Assembly: GCF_004682055.1 (NCBI RefSeq)
Contig: NZ_QUZU01000006.1
Location: forward strand, 148,265 to 212,264
From: Pseudomonas kairouanensis
GTDB taxonomy: Bacteria > Pseudomonadota > Gammaproteobacteria > Pseudomonadales > Pseudomonadaceae
Direction of reading: 5' to 3'
Length of the DNA stretch: 64,000 nucleotides
This document shows, piece by piece, positions 18,506-26,778 of this stretch. Positions within the stretch are counted from its first letter, which is position 1, and each line of letters begins with the position of its first letter. The notes beneath the pieces were generated by a model. It had not been told where the DNA came from. It searched no databases and saw only the letters and a program-made list of their open reading frames with translations. The position numbers and the translations under genes were made by a program.

Positions 18506-20749
18506 ATGGTACAGGTGAGAGCACACCAGCCGATCAACACCGACGGCAGTATCAATCTGGAGGCATGGCTGGACCATGCCATCAGTGTCGACCCGGCACT
18601 GGACCGTGAAGCCTTGAAAGCCGCCTGCGAGTTCGCTCGTGAGTCTGAGCAGCAAGACAATGCGGCCAAGAACCTGTGGGCCGAGGGCACTTCAAGCTTT
18701 CGCACGGGGCTTGAAATCGCCGAGATCCTTGCCGATCTCAAGATGGACCAGGATTCGCTGATCGCCGCCGTGCTCTATCGCGGCGTGCGTGAAGGGCACA
18801 TTCCGTTGCCCACCGTCAGCCAGCGTTTTGGCGCCGTGGTGGCCAAGCTGATCGACGGCGTGCTGCGCATGGCCGCCATCAGCGCCAGCCTCAGCCCGCG
18901 CCAGTCCATGGTGTTGGGTACCCAGGGCCAGGTCGAGAACCTGCGCAAGATGCTGGTGGCAATGGTCGACGACGTTCGCGTCGCCCTCATCAAGCTGGCC
19001 GAGCGCACCTGCGCGATCCGTGCGGTCAAGACCGCCGATGACGAGAAGCGCAACCGCGTGGCCCGCGAGGTGTTCGACATCTACGCGCCGTTGGCCCACC
19101 GCCTGGGCATCGGCCATATCAAGTGGGAGCTGGAGGATTTGTCCTTCCGCTACCTCGAACCCGACCAATACAAACAGATTGCCACGCTGCTGCACGAGCG
19201 ACGGCTTGACCGTGAGCGCTTTATCACCGATGTGATGAACCAGCTGCGCTCCGAGTTGCAGGCCACCGGCGTCGATGCCGACATCAGCGGCCGTGCCAAA
19301 CACATTTATTCCATCTGGCGCAAAATGCAGCGCAAGGGTCTGGCCTTCAGCCAGATCTACGACGTACGTGCCGTGCGCGTGCTGGTGCCAGAGATGCGCG
19401 ACTGCTACACCGCGCTGGGCATCGTCCACACCCTATGGCGGCACATCCCCAAAGAGTTCGACGACTACATCGCCAACCCCAAGGAAAACGGCTATCGCTC
19501 GCTGCACACCGCCGTGATCGGCCCCGAGGGCAAGGTGCTGGAAGTGCAGATCCGCACCCACGCCATGCACGAAGAGGCCGAGCTGGGTGTGTGCGCGCAC
19601 TGGCGCTACAAGGGCACAGACGTCAAGGCCGGCTCCAACCAGTACGAAGAGAAAATCTCCTGGCTGCGCCAGGTGCTGGAATGGCACGAAGAGCTGGGCG
19701 ATATCGGCGGGCTGGCCGAGCAGCTGCGCGTGGATATCGAGCCGGACCGGGTCTACATCTTCACCCCGGACGGCCACGCCATCGACTTGCCCAAGGGCGC
19801 CACGCCGTTGGATTTTGCCTACCGCGTGCACACCGAGATCGGCCACAACTGCCGGGGCGCCAAGATCAACGGGCGCATCGTGCCGCTCAACTACAGCCTG
19901 CAAACCGGTGAACAGGTCGAGATCATCACCAGCAAGCACGGCACGCCGAGCCGCGACTGGCTGAACCCGAACCTGGGCTATATCACCACCTCGCGGGCGC
20001 GGGCGAAGATCGTTCACTGGTTCAAGTTGCAGGCGCGTGACCAGAACGTCGCCGCCGGCAAGACCCTGCTCGAACGCGAACTGGCACGTCTGGGCCTGCC
20101 TCAGGTGGACTTCGACAAGCTGGCCGAAAAAGCCAACATGAAGATCGCCGAAGACATGTTCGCCGCCCTCGGTGCCGGCGACCTGCGTTTGGCGCAATTG
20201 GTCAACCTGGCCCAACAACTGGTAGAGCCGGAACGTGGCAGCGAGCAACTGGAGCTGATCCCACGCAAAGCCACCGGCTACAAGCCCGGCAAGCGTGGCG
20301 ATATACAGATCCAGGGCGTGGGCAACCTGATGACGCAAATGGCCGGCTGCTGCCAGCCGTTGCCGGGCGATGCCATCGTGGGCTACATCACCCAGGGCCG
20401 AGGTGTGAGCATTCACCGCCAGGATTGTGCGTCGGTGCTGCAACTGGGCGGGCGCGAGCCGGAGCGGATCATTCAGGTCAGCTGGGGGCCGGTGCCGGTG
20501 CTCACGTACCCGGTGGATATCGTCATTCGTGCGTACGACCGTTCCGGCTTGCTGCGGGATGTGTCCCAAGTGCTGCTCAATGAGCGCATCAACGTGCTGG
20601 CGGTCAACACCCGCTCGAACAAAGAGGACAACACTGCGTTGATGTCCCTGACCATCGAAATTCCGGGGTTGGACGCGTTGGGGCGGTTACTGGGGCGGAT
20701 TTCCCAGTTGCCGAACATCATTGAGACGCGGCGTAACCGCACCCCATGA
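18506..20749 (+). CDS. relA: GTP pyrophosphokinase RelA (ppGpp synthetase I)
   Basis: 747 residues. Makes (p)ppGpp on starved ribosomes. Domain order: an N-terminal degenerate HD-type hydrolase region (about 50-200), the synthetase domain ('GRAKHIYSIWRKMQRKG', 'YDVRAVRVLV', 'KENGYRSLHTAVIG'), TGS ('VYIFTPDGHAIDLPKGATPLDFAYRVH', here as two blocks), a zinc-finger-like stretch ('MAGCCQPLPGDAIVGYI') and a C-terminal ACT domain. The HD region lacks a clean HDxxED motif, consistent with RelA rather than SpoT. ATG 18506 is preceded by GGGAAGG. Confidence 0.95.
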   Translation: MVQVRAHQPINTDGSINLEAWLDHAISVDPALDREALKAACEFARESEQQDNAAKNLWAEGTSSFRTGLEIAEILADLKMDQDSLIAAVLYRGVREGHIPLPTVSQRFGAVVAKLIDGVLRMAAISASLSPRQSMVLGTQGQVENLRKMLVAMVDDVRVALIKLAERTCAIRAVKTADDEKRNRVAREVFDIYAPLAHRLGIGHIKWELEDLSFRYLEPDQYKQIATLLHERRLDRERFITDVMNQLRSELQATGVDADISGRAKHIYSIWRKMQRKGLAFSQIYDVRAVRVLVPEMRDCYTALGIVHTLWRHIPKEFDDYIANPKENGYRSLHTAVIGPEGKVLEVQIRTHAMHEEAELGVCAHWRYKGTDVKAGSNQYEEKISWLRQVLEWHEELGDIGGLAEQLRVDIEPDRVYIFTPDGHAIDLPKGATPLDFAYRVHTEIGHNCRGAKINGRIVPLNYSLQTGEQVEIITSKHGTPSRDWLNPNLGYITTSRARAKIVHWFKLQARDQNVAAGKTLLERELARLGLPQVDFDKLAEKANMKIAEDMFAALGAGDLRLAQLVNLAQQLVEPERGSEQLELIPRKATGYKPGKRGDIQIQGVGNLMTQMAGCCQPLPGDAIVGYITQGRGVSIHRQDCASVLQLGGREPERIIQVSWGPVPVLTYPVDIVIRAYDRSGLLRDVSQVLLNERINVLAVNTRSNKEDNTALMSLTIEIPGLDALGRLLGRISQLPNIIETRRNRTP

Positions 20750-20774
20750 TTAGCGGAATGAACGCGGACTAAAA

Positions 20775-20880
20775 TGTGGGAGCGGGCTTGTGTGGAAGCG
20801 GGCTTGCTCGCGAATACGGTGGTTCAGTCACCAGGTGTATTGACTGGCACACCGCTTTCGCGAGCAAGCCCGCTCCCACA
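20775..20880. repeat. REPIN with a tandem 16-bp duplication of one arm end
   Basis: Inverted REP arms between relA and mazG. The left arm is unusual: TGTGGGAGCGGGCTTG (20775-20790) is followed at once by a second copy with one G-to-A change (20791-20806), which then continues as the normal arm. The right arm is ordinary. It ends 39 bp before the mazG ATG. Confidence 0.9.
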
Positions 20881-20919
20881 TTTGATCTTCAGCGTTCCCA
20901 CTTCATCGGAAAGAGATCG

Positions 20920-21753
20920 ATGTATTCATTAGACGACCTGCTGCATTTGATGAACCGTCTACGCGACCCGCAGTACGGCTGCCCTTGGGACATCAAGCAA
21001 ACCTACGCCACTATCGTGCCGCATACCCTGGAAGAGGCCTACGAAGTTGCCGACGCTATCGAGCGCGGTGACTTTGATCATCTGCAAGGTGAGCTGGGCG
21101 ACTTGTTGTTCCAGGTGGTGTATTACAGCCAGCTGGCGCGGGAAGAAGGGCGTTTCGAATTCGCCGGCGTTATCGATAGCATCACCCGCAAGCTGATCCG
21201 TCGCCATCCCCACGTGTTCCCCACGGGCGACTTGTATGCGCCGCTGGATATCCCGCAGCTCACCGAAGAGCAGGTCAAGCAGCGTTGGGAGCAGATCAAG
21301 GCCGAGGAGCGTGCAGAAAAGTCCGGCGCGCCAGAGCAATTATCCCTGCTGGACGATGTACCCACTGCACTGCCGTCTCTGTCTCGCGCTGCGAAATTGC
21401 AAAAACGCGCCAGCCAGGTTGGCTTTGACTGGCCGTCCGCCTTGCCGGTGGTGGACAACGTGCGCGAAGAGTTGGATGAAGTGCTCGAAGCCATGGCTGA
21501 CAACGACCCGGTCGCCATCGCCGATGAGGTCGGTGACCTGCTGTTCGCAGCGGTCAACCTGGCCCGTCATCTCAAGGTCGACCCGGAAACCGCGCTGCGT
21601 GGCGCCAATGCCAAGTTCGAGCGACGCTTCCGATTTATCGAGCAGGCATTGCGCGACACGCACAAACCCATAGAAGATTGCACCCTCGAAGAGTTGGACG
21701 CCCTGTGGGGTGAAGCCAAACGTCAGGAAAAGAACATGTCCAGCTGCGGTTGA
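20920..21753 (+). CDS. mazG: Nucleoside triphosphate pyrophosphohydrolase MazG
   Basis: 277 residues, with the two MazG helical repeats typical of the E. coli-type enzyme. Repeat one starts 'LMNRLRDPQYGCPWDIKQTY' and carries 'ELGDLLFQVVYYSQ'; repeat two carries 'NVREELDEVLEA' and 'DEVGDLLFAAVNLARHL'. These EExxE/ExxD sets bind magnesium. It hydrolyses NTPs to NMP and pyrophosphate, and in E. coli lowers ppGpp, which fits its place after relA. The start is ATG 20920 with GGAAAGAG upstream. An in-frame start at 20776 lies inside the REPIN and is rejected. Confidence 0.94.
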   Translation: MYSLDDLLHLMNRLRDPQYGCPWDIKQTYATIVPHTLEEAYEVADAIERGDFDHLQGELGDLLFQVVYYSQLAREEGRFEFAGVIDSITRKLIRRHPHVFPTGDLYAPLDIPQLTEEQVKQRWEQIKAEERAEKSGAPEQLSLLDDVPTALPSLSRAAKLQKRASQVGFDWPSALPVVDNVREELDEVLEAMADNDPVAIADEVGDLLFAAVNLARHLKVDPETALRGANAKFERRFRFIEQALRDTHKPIEDCTLEELDALWGEAKRQEKNMSSCG

Positions 21754-21778
21754 GCGGCTGCCTAAGTGAGTAAGCACC

Positions 21779-22324
21779 ATGAGCATTTCCCTTCGCGATC
21801 AGTTGCTCAAAGCAGGTCTGGTCAACCAAAAGCAGGCCAAGCAGGTCGGCAAAGAGAAACAGAAGCAGCAGCGCCTGGTCCACAAGGGCCAGATCGAGGC
21901 CGATGACACCCAGGCCCGCCTGGCTGCCGAAGCCAAGGCCGAGAAGGTCAAGCGCGACCAGGAGCTGAACCGCCAGCAGCAGGAAAAAGCCGAGGCCAAA
22001 GCCCGCACGGCCCAGGTCAAGCAACTGATCGAAACCTCGCGCCTGCCCAAGCTGACCACCGAGGACTATTACAACTTCGTGGATGACAAGAAGGTCAAGC
22101 GCCTGTCGGTCAACACCCTGATGCGCAACAAACTGAGCAACGGCTCCCTGGCCATCGTGCATCACGGTGGCGGCTACGAGATGATCCCGCGTGAGGCGGC
22201 GCTGAAGATCCAGGAGCGTGCACCGGAGCGTATCGTGCAGCTCAATATCCTCACCGAAAGCCAAGTGCCGGATGAGGATGATCCGTACGCGGCTTACCAG
22301 ATCCCGGATGATCTGATGTGGTAA
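21779..22324 (+). CDS. DUF2058 (YaiL-type) protein
   Basis: 181 residues. Starts 'MSISLRDQLLKAGLVNQKQAK', followed by a long lysine/glutamate/glutamine-rich helix (about 20-95), probably a coiled coil, and a compact C-terminal domain ('NKLSNGSLAIVHHGGGYEMIPREAA'). This is the DUF2058 layout; E. coli YaiL is the relative I know, and its function is not established. It lies 25 bp after mazG, so is probably cotranscribed, and is followed by a strong terminator. Confidence 0.85.
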   Translation: MSISLRDQLLKAGLVNQKQAKQVGKEKQKQQRLVHKGQIEADDTQARLAAEAKAEKVKRDQELNRQQQEKAEAKARTAQVKQLIETSRLPKLTTEDYYNFVDDKKVKRLSVNTLMRNKLSNGSLAIVHHGGGYEMIPREAALKIQERAPERIVQLNILTESQVPDEDDPYAAYQIPDDLMW

Positions 22325-22340
22325 GGCTGTAGAAACAACA

Positions 22341-22370
22341 AACCCCGCTCAGAAGGCGGGGTTTTTGTTT
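22341..22370 (+). terminator. Intrinsic terminator after the relA-mazG-DUF2058 group
   Basis: AACCCCGC paired with GCGGGGTT around an 8-base loop, with TTTTTGTTTT following on the plus strand. It lies 17 bp after the stop codon. Confidence 0.9.
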
Positions 22371-22418
22371 TAGGTACTCCGGCTGCGTGGGCTGGAGTAC
22401 CTATCGTATTTTCAATAC

Positions 22419-22607
22419 TCAGGAGCTTTGTGCCTGGCGTTTCATCTCAAGCGACTCAAGCTCGTTTTTATAGTTGTGAGCGTCGCTTTCGTTATGAAAC
22501 ATGCCGACCAGCATGTCTTGTTGATGTACATCCCAGATGTGAATCCCATGAGCCACTGCTTCGTGGGACATATGTTCGTCGTCGCGTTCAGTTACTTTTA
22601 CAGTCAT
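22419..22607 (-). CDS. Conserved small hypothetical protein
   Basis: 62 residues, acidic and histidine-rich (MSHEAVAHGIHIWDVHQQDM then 'MFHNESDAHNYKNELESLEMKR'). GGAG lies eight bases before the ATG, and a reasonable sigma-70-type promoter is at 22658-22687. I do not recognise a named domain. The composition and good translation signals suggest a real gene rather than a chance frame. No function can be offered. Confidence 0.65.
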   Translation of the reverse strand: MTVKVTERDDEHMSHEAVAHGIHIWDVHQQDMLVGMFHNESDAHNYKNELESLEMKRQAQSS

Positions 22608-22657
22608 CTGCTTGCTCCAATCTCTGGTGGATCTGCGGCAAGTCGTCGCAGGCCTCT

Positions 22658-22687
22658 TTTATATGTTTTGTTAGCTTGCTAAGTAAA
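22658..22687 (-). promoter_or_regulatory. Candidate sigma-70 promoter for the 62-aa gene
   Basis: On the minus strand, TTTACT and TATAAA hexamers are separated by 18 bp, giving a transcript start about 45 bases before the ATG at 22607. A small dyad (TTAGC-TT-GCTAA) lies between the two hexamers. The hexamers are good but not perfect. Confidence 0.45.
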
Positions 22688-22836
22688 CCGACTTTTCGCG
22701 CAACAAGTCTTTGCGTGAAATGCAACAGTGCTGGAGGCCGCGTAAACCGTAGGGTTTGCTCGCGGGGTGCAGAGTTTTATGACAGAAGTTTCATGTTCAG
22801 TTCAGGCTTGAGCCTTGTATTGGCCCTACCGGCGCC

Positions 22837-22856
22837 ATCGGGGGCTTGCCCCCGAT
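22837..22856. repeat. Isolated REP-like hairpin
   Basis: ATCGGGGG-CTTG-CCCCCGAT, a perfect palindrome around CTTG. It matches the core of the GGGGGCTTGCCCCCGAT-type REP at 30295, but no inverted partner is nearby, so it is a singlet or a decayed REPIN. Confidence 0.7.
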
Positions 22857-22888
22857 AGCGGTAGAGGCTTGAGCACAAAATCTTCAGG

Positions 22889-22925
22889 CAAAAAAAAGCC
22901 CCGCATTCAGCGAGGCTCCTTTTTG
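22889..22925 (-). terminator. Intrinsic terminator of the purM-purN-DUF3108 operon
   Basis: On the minus strand AGCCTCGC pairs with GCGGGGCT (one mismatch) around a 5-base loop, followed by eight T residues. It starts 14 bp after the DUF3108 stop. Confidence 0.85.
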
Positions 22926-22938
22926 ACTCATCAGTGCA

Positions 22939-23652
22939 TCAGCTACCTTTGACAGCCTTACCGTCAACAGTACCGTCCTGCAGCATGATGTTGTATTCCT
23001 TGCCGTCGGTCTCGACCTGACGCAGGGCAACCAGGATGCCGCCCTGGTCCTTGGCAAACCACATCTGGGTGATGCGCTTGCTTTGCGTCGGGTCACGCAC
23101 GCGCTCAACCTTGATCGCGTCAATGGAGCCGACCTTGGTCTGGACCTTTTCCGGGCCGATTACGCGAAAGTCGTAAGTGTCGACATCGGTACCTTCGACC
23201 ACGTTGTAGCTCATGCTTTTCTTGCCGGCAGCAACGTCGCGCTGCAGGGCCAACTGGTAGGTCGACTTGTCGAGCATGCCCGTTTGCAGGGGCACATTGA
23301 CCGGGTCTTTGTTTTCAAAGCCGGTGACTTTCTTGGCGGATTGGTCGAAGTCCAGGTTGATCTTCTTGGCTTTACCCAGGCCGCCGCGTTCGAAGGTGTA
23401 GCTCTTGGGTTGCAGGGTGTCCTTGTCGAACAGGATCACGCTGGTTTCGGTGAGGCTGGCGATCATCATCGAGGCCTTGAAGTTCAAGGTCCAGGTGCCA
23501 TCGCCATTCTTGGCCAGGCTGCGTTCAGCCGAACCACTCATGGGCAACTGTTTCCAGTCGGCGGTGTAGCTCACGGAGAAAGGGTGAAGGTCCGCTGCTT
23601 GCACGGCAGGCAAGGCAAACAGAGCAAAAGCGAAGAGCAAGGCGCGACGCAT
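22939..23652 (-). CDS. DUF3108 domain-containing periplasmic protein
   Basis: 237 residues. A clear signal peptide (MRRALLFAFALFALPAVQAAD) with cleavage after AQA-type residues, so probably periplasmic or outer-membrane associated. The mature part is rich in beta strands ('FSVSYTADWKQLPMSGSAERSL', 'TYDFRVIGPEKVQTKVGSIDAIKVER'), which is the DUF3108 pattern. It lies 8 bp after purN and so is in the same operon. Its function is not known; DUF3108 proteins are conserved beside purM/purN in pseudomonads. Confidence 0.85.
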   Translation of the reverse strand: MRRALLFAFALFALPAVQAADLHPFSVSYTADWKQLPMSGSAERSLAKNGDGTWTLNFKASMMIASLTETSVILFDKDTLQPKSYTFERGGLGKAKKINLDFDQSAKKVTGFENKDPVNVPLQTGMLDKSTYQLALQRDVAAGKKSMSYNVVEGTDVDTYDFRVIGPEKVQTKVGSIDAIKVERVRDPTQSKRITQMWFAKDQGGILVALRQVETDGKEYNIMLQDGTVDGKAVKGS

Positions 23653-23660
23653 AAAATCTC

Positions 23661-24311
23661 CTAGGTTCGAATCAAGTGGCCGCTGGCCGCAAGTAACTGA
23701 CCGTCCAATAATGCACCCTGGTCACCAAGAATCAACCGGCCCTCGGCAAACCAGCGTACTGCCAGCGGGTAAATCCTGTGTTCCTGGGTGTGAACCCGTT
23801 GCGCAAGGCTCTGCGCCGAGTCGTCAGACTCTACCGGAACCACTGCCTGTACGACCAGAGGCCCGCCATCGAGTTCCTCGGTGACAAAGTGCACGCTGCA
23901 GCCGTGTTCGCTGTCGCCGGCGTCAAGCGCCCGCTGGTGCGTGTGCATGCCTTTGTATTTGGGGAGCAGGGAAGGGTGGATATTGAGCAGGCGCCCGTCA
24001 TAGTGCCGTACGAAATCAGCGCTGAGGATGCGCATGAAACCGGCCAGTACCACGAGTTGGGGATTGAAGGCGTCGATCAGTTCGACCAAGGCTGCGTCGA
24101 AGGCCTCGCGGCCCTCGAACGCCTTGTGATCCAGGGAGCGAGTGTCGATACCCGCGTCCCTGGCGCGTTGCAGGCCGTAGGCGTCGCTGCGGTTGGAGAT
24201 CACCGCAGCGATGCGCACCGGGCTGTCGCCGGTGCGCGTGCTGTCGATCAGGGCCTGCAAGTTACTGCCGGTGCCGGAGAGCAGCACCACGACATCACAG
24301 GTCTGGGGCAT
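23661..24311 (-). CDS. purN: Phosphoribosylglycinamide formyltransferase PurN
   Basis: 216 residues. Third step of purine synthesis: formyl transfer from 10-formyl-THF to GAR. Motifs: 'VVLLSGTGSNLQALID' at the N-terminus, the catalytic Asn-His-Asp set in 'LAGFMRILSADFV' plus 'GRLLNIHPSLLPKYKGMHTH' (His about 110) and 'GCSVHFVTEELDGGPLV' (Asp about 145). The ATG overlaps the purM TGA (TGATG). The usual purMN pair. Confidence 0.95.
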   Translation of the reverse strand: MPQTCDVVVLLSGTGSNLQALIDSTRTGDSPVRIAAVISNRSDAYGLQRARDAGIDTRSLDHKAFEGREAFDAALVELIDAFNPQLVVLAGFMRILSADFVRHYDGRLLNIHPSLLPKYKGMHTHQRALDAGDSEHGCSVHFVTEELDGGPLVVQAVVPVESDDSAQSLAQRVHTQEHRIYPLAVRWFAEGRLILGDQGALLDGQLLAASGHLIRT

Positions 24312-25369
24312 CAGTGAGCCTTGAGGTTCTTCAGTTCAACCTGGGCTGCGCCTTCGGCGGCAGTCGCGATCTGGCCGATGACCCAAGGCTGCTCGCCCGC
24401 TTCACGCAATACATTCAGCGCGGTTCCGACGTGCTCTTGAGCCACGCAGATCACCATGCCCACGCCGCAGTTCAGCACGCGGTGCATCTCGGTTTCGTTG
24501 ACGTTGCCTTTTTCTTGCAGCCAGTCGAATACCGCAGGGCGCTGCCAGCTGGCCACGTCGACGATCGCCTGGGCGCCTTTTGGCAGCACGCGCGGGATGT
24601 TGTCCAGCAGGCCGCCACCGGTGATGTGGGCCATGGCTTTAACCGCGCCAGTGTCCTTGATCAGCTTGAGCAGTGGCTTGACGTAGATGCGGGTCGGGGC
24701 CATCAGCAGGTCGGTCAGCGGCTTGCCGTCGAGCTGGATGTTCTCGATGTCGGCGCCGGACACTTCGATGATCTTGCGGATCAGCGAGTAGCCGTTGGAG
24801 TGCGGGCCGGACGAAGGCAGGGCCAGCAGGGCATCACCCGCGGCAACCTTGGAGCCGTCGATGATTTCGGCTTTCTCTACAACGCCGACGCAGAAGCCGG
24901 CCAGGTCGTAGTCTTCGCCTTCGTACATGCCAGGCATTTCAGCGGTTTCGCCGCCCACCAGGGAGCAGCCCGACAGTTCGCAACCGGCGCCAATGCCGGT
25001 CACCACCTGGGTGGCGGTCTCGACGTTGAGCTTGCCGGTGGCGTAGTAGTCCAGAAAGAACAACGGCTCGGCGCCGCACACCACCAGGTCATTGACGCAC
25101 ATGGCCACCAGGTCGATGCCGATGCTGTCGTGCTTGTTCAGGTTCAGGGCCAGGCGCAGCTTGGTGCCCACGCCGTCGGTGCCGGACACCAGCACAGGCT
25201 GTTTGTAGCCGGCCGGGATCTCGCAGAGGGCGCCAAAACCGCCCAGGCCGCCCATGACTTCGGGGCGCGCAGTGCGCTTGGCGACGCTCTTGATGCGTTC
25301 GACCAATGCTTCACCGGCGTCGATGTCTACACCGGCGTCCTTGTAGCTCAGGGAGGGTTGCTTGCTCAT
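24311..25369 (-). CDS. purM: Phosphoribosylformylglycinamidine cyclo-ligase (AIR synthetase)
   Basis: 352 residues, the standard PurM length. ATP-dependent closure of FGAM to AIR in purine synthesis. Seen: '[20 protein letters not shown]' at the start, '[14 protein letters not shown]' (nucleotide site), '[13 protein letters not shown]' and '[22 protein letters not shown]'. First gene of the leftward purM-purN-DUF3108 operon, divergent from the DUF2066 gene. Confidence 0.96.
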   Translation of the reverse strand: MSKQPSLSYKDAGVDIDAGEALVERIKSVAKRTARPEVMGGLGGFGALCEIPAGYKQPVLVSGTDGVGTKLRLALNLNKHDSIGIDLVAMCVNDLVVCGAEPLFFLDYYATGKLNVETATQVVTGIGAGCELSGCSLVGGETAEMPGMYEGEDYDLAGFCVGVVEKAEIIDGSKVAAGDALLALPSSGPHSNGYSLIRKIIEVSGADIENIQLDGKPLTDLLMAPTRIYVKPLLKLIKDTGAVKAMAHITGGGLLDNIPRVLPKGAQAIVDVASWQRPAVFDWLQEKGNVNETEMHRVLNCGVGMVICVAQEHVGTALNVLREAGEQPWVIGQIATAAEGAAQVELKNLKAH

Positions 25370-25712
25370 GATCCAGGCCTTTAGGGGGGATTCAGGGGTA
25401 ACGACCGAGCAGGCAGGCGCTTTTGGTAAAAGGCCCAGCCGTTGACGGTCTGCGAAGGCGCGCGATTTTATCAGGCTTGAAGGGCAGCGGCCATCCTCGG
25501 GCCGACAGCAGGGCCATATGAGGTTAAAAAAATGCTAATCGCCCCTGTCTTGCTGCGTATTAAGGTATAGCCTTTACTGCGCTAGCGTTATGACAGTACG
25601 AAAACTTACCAGGACCCTGTGAATGTTTTACCGGTCGCTGTGGTCACAGCCTTGTCTCACCGGTTTCACGCGGTCTGTTCCAGCCGCTAAATTTGTCGTT
25701 CGGGAATCTTCC
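25370..25712. other. Divergent intergenic region, about 340 bp
   Basis: Carries the promoters of purM (leftward) and the DUF2066 gene (rightward). An AT-rich patch lies at about 25526-25575 with TATAGC near 25566. I see no convincing PurR-type operator, REP or terminator. The reading frame from 25623 could extend the DUF2066 gene but has no good start signal. Confidence 0.5.
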
Positions 25713-26744
25713 ATGCGTCTGTGTAAATTCTTCTTTGTGGGCTGCTTGTCGTTGGTCAGCCTGGCGAGTCATGCCGAAACCCTCAATGGCCTCTATCAAG
25801 TCCTCGAACCGGTTAGCAGCCAGTCGCCCCAAGAGCGTGACCAGGCTACCCAGCGAGCGGTGCAGACCCTGGTGATTCGCCTGACCGGCGATGCCAAGGC
25901 CGCCGATGGCCCAGGCCTGGCGGCGGTGCGTAAAGACCCGCAACAAATCATCAGTCAGTACGGCTACGACGCCGGCCCGCCGGAAAGCCTGCAAGTGGAT
26001 TTCGACCCGGTCAGCACCGACCGCGCCCTGCGTGAGGCGGGCTTGTCGATTTGGGGCAGTAATCGTCCGTCGATTCTCGGTTGGTGGCTGAACGATTCCA
26101 CCGAAGGCAGCAGCCTGGTGGGCGATGGCCAGACCGTCGCCCAGGCGCTACGCCGTGCTGCACAACATCGCGGCTTGCCGTTGCGTCTGCCGCTGGGCGA
26201 TCTGGATGAGCAAGTGGTCGCCACGGCGCCGAACCTGGAAAGTGCCGATGCCACGCCGCTGCGCGCGGCTTCCGAGCGCTACGGCGCCGATGCCTTGCTG
26301 GCGGTGCATGCGCGCCAGGAAGGTAACCAGTGGCAAGCCAAATGGCGCCTGTGGCTGGGTGACAAGAGCGAGCAGGGCACGGCTCAAGGTGCAGACACCG
26401 GCGCCGTGGCCGACGCCGTGATGCTGGCGATCAGCCAAAAACTGGCGCCGCGCTTTGCGGTCAAGCCGGGCGTGAGCACCGAACAACTGTTGGAGGTGCA
26501 GGGCATGACCCTTGAGCGTTATGCCGCCCTGGGCCATCTGCTTGAGCCTTTCGGCGCTCAGCCACAGTTGGTGGATGGCAACCGCATTGTCTATCGCGTC
26601 AACGGCAGTGCCGATCAGTTGCGTAGCCAGTTGGGCTTGGCCAAGTTGCAGGAGGTGCCGGTGGATGAATCTCCGGCTGTGGTGGAAGGCGCTCAGCCCA
26701 CTGCTGCACCTGAACCCCAGGCGCAACTGCGTTTTCGTTGGTAG
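25713..26744 (+). CDS. DUF2066 domain-containing exported protein
   Basis: 343 residues from ATG 25713, chosen because it opens with a typical signal peptide (MRLCKFFFVGCLSLVSLASHA) with the AEA-type cleavage. An earlier in-frame ATG at 25623 would bury that signal. The body is the DUF2066 fold ('LNGLYQVLEPVSSQSPQERDQ', 'QTLVIRLTGDAKAADGPG'). Conserved between purM and the PerM-type permease in Pseudomonas, matching PA0946. Function not established. Confidence 0.85.
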   Translation: MRLCKFFFVGCLSLVSLASHAETLNGLYQVLEPVSSQSPQERDQATQRAVQTLVIRLTGDAKAADGPGLAAVRKDPQQIISQYGYDAGPPESLQVDFDPVSTDRALREAGLSIWGSNRPSILGWWLNDSTEGSSLVGDGQTVAQALRRAAQHRGLPLRLPLGDLDEQVVATAPNLESADATPLRAASERYGADALLAVHARQEGNQWQAKWRLWLGDKSEQGTAQGADTGAVADAVMLAISQKLAPRFAVKPGVSTEQLLEVQGMTLERYAALGHLLEPFGAQPQLVDGNRIVYRVNGSADQLRSQLGLAKLQEVPVDESPAVVEGAQPTAAPEPQAQLRFRW

Positions 26745-26778
26745 CAGTTTTCTTCTTTATATATAGGTGGAGTGGTTT

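Larger units (their letters stand above)
22608..22938. other. Intergenic region of about 330 bp with a promoter, a REP-like hairpin and a terminator
   Basis: Holds the promoter candidate of the 62-aa gene (22658-22687), an isolated REP-like hairpin (22837-22856) and the terminator of the purM-purN operon (22889-22925). The remainder, including an AT-richer stretch near 22780, shows no gene on either strand. Confidence 0.6.

Noticed and set aside
20776..20919. N-terminal extension of MazG through the REPIN
   Set aside because: The frame is open only because the REP happens to lack stops. The true start at 20920 has a ribosome site and the family N-terminus.
24314..25384. Plus-strand open frame of 356 codons over purM
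   Set aside because: Antisense shadow. purM is full-length with all motifs on the other strand.
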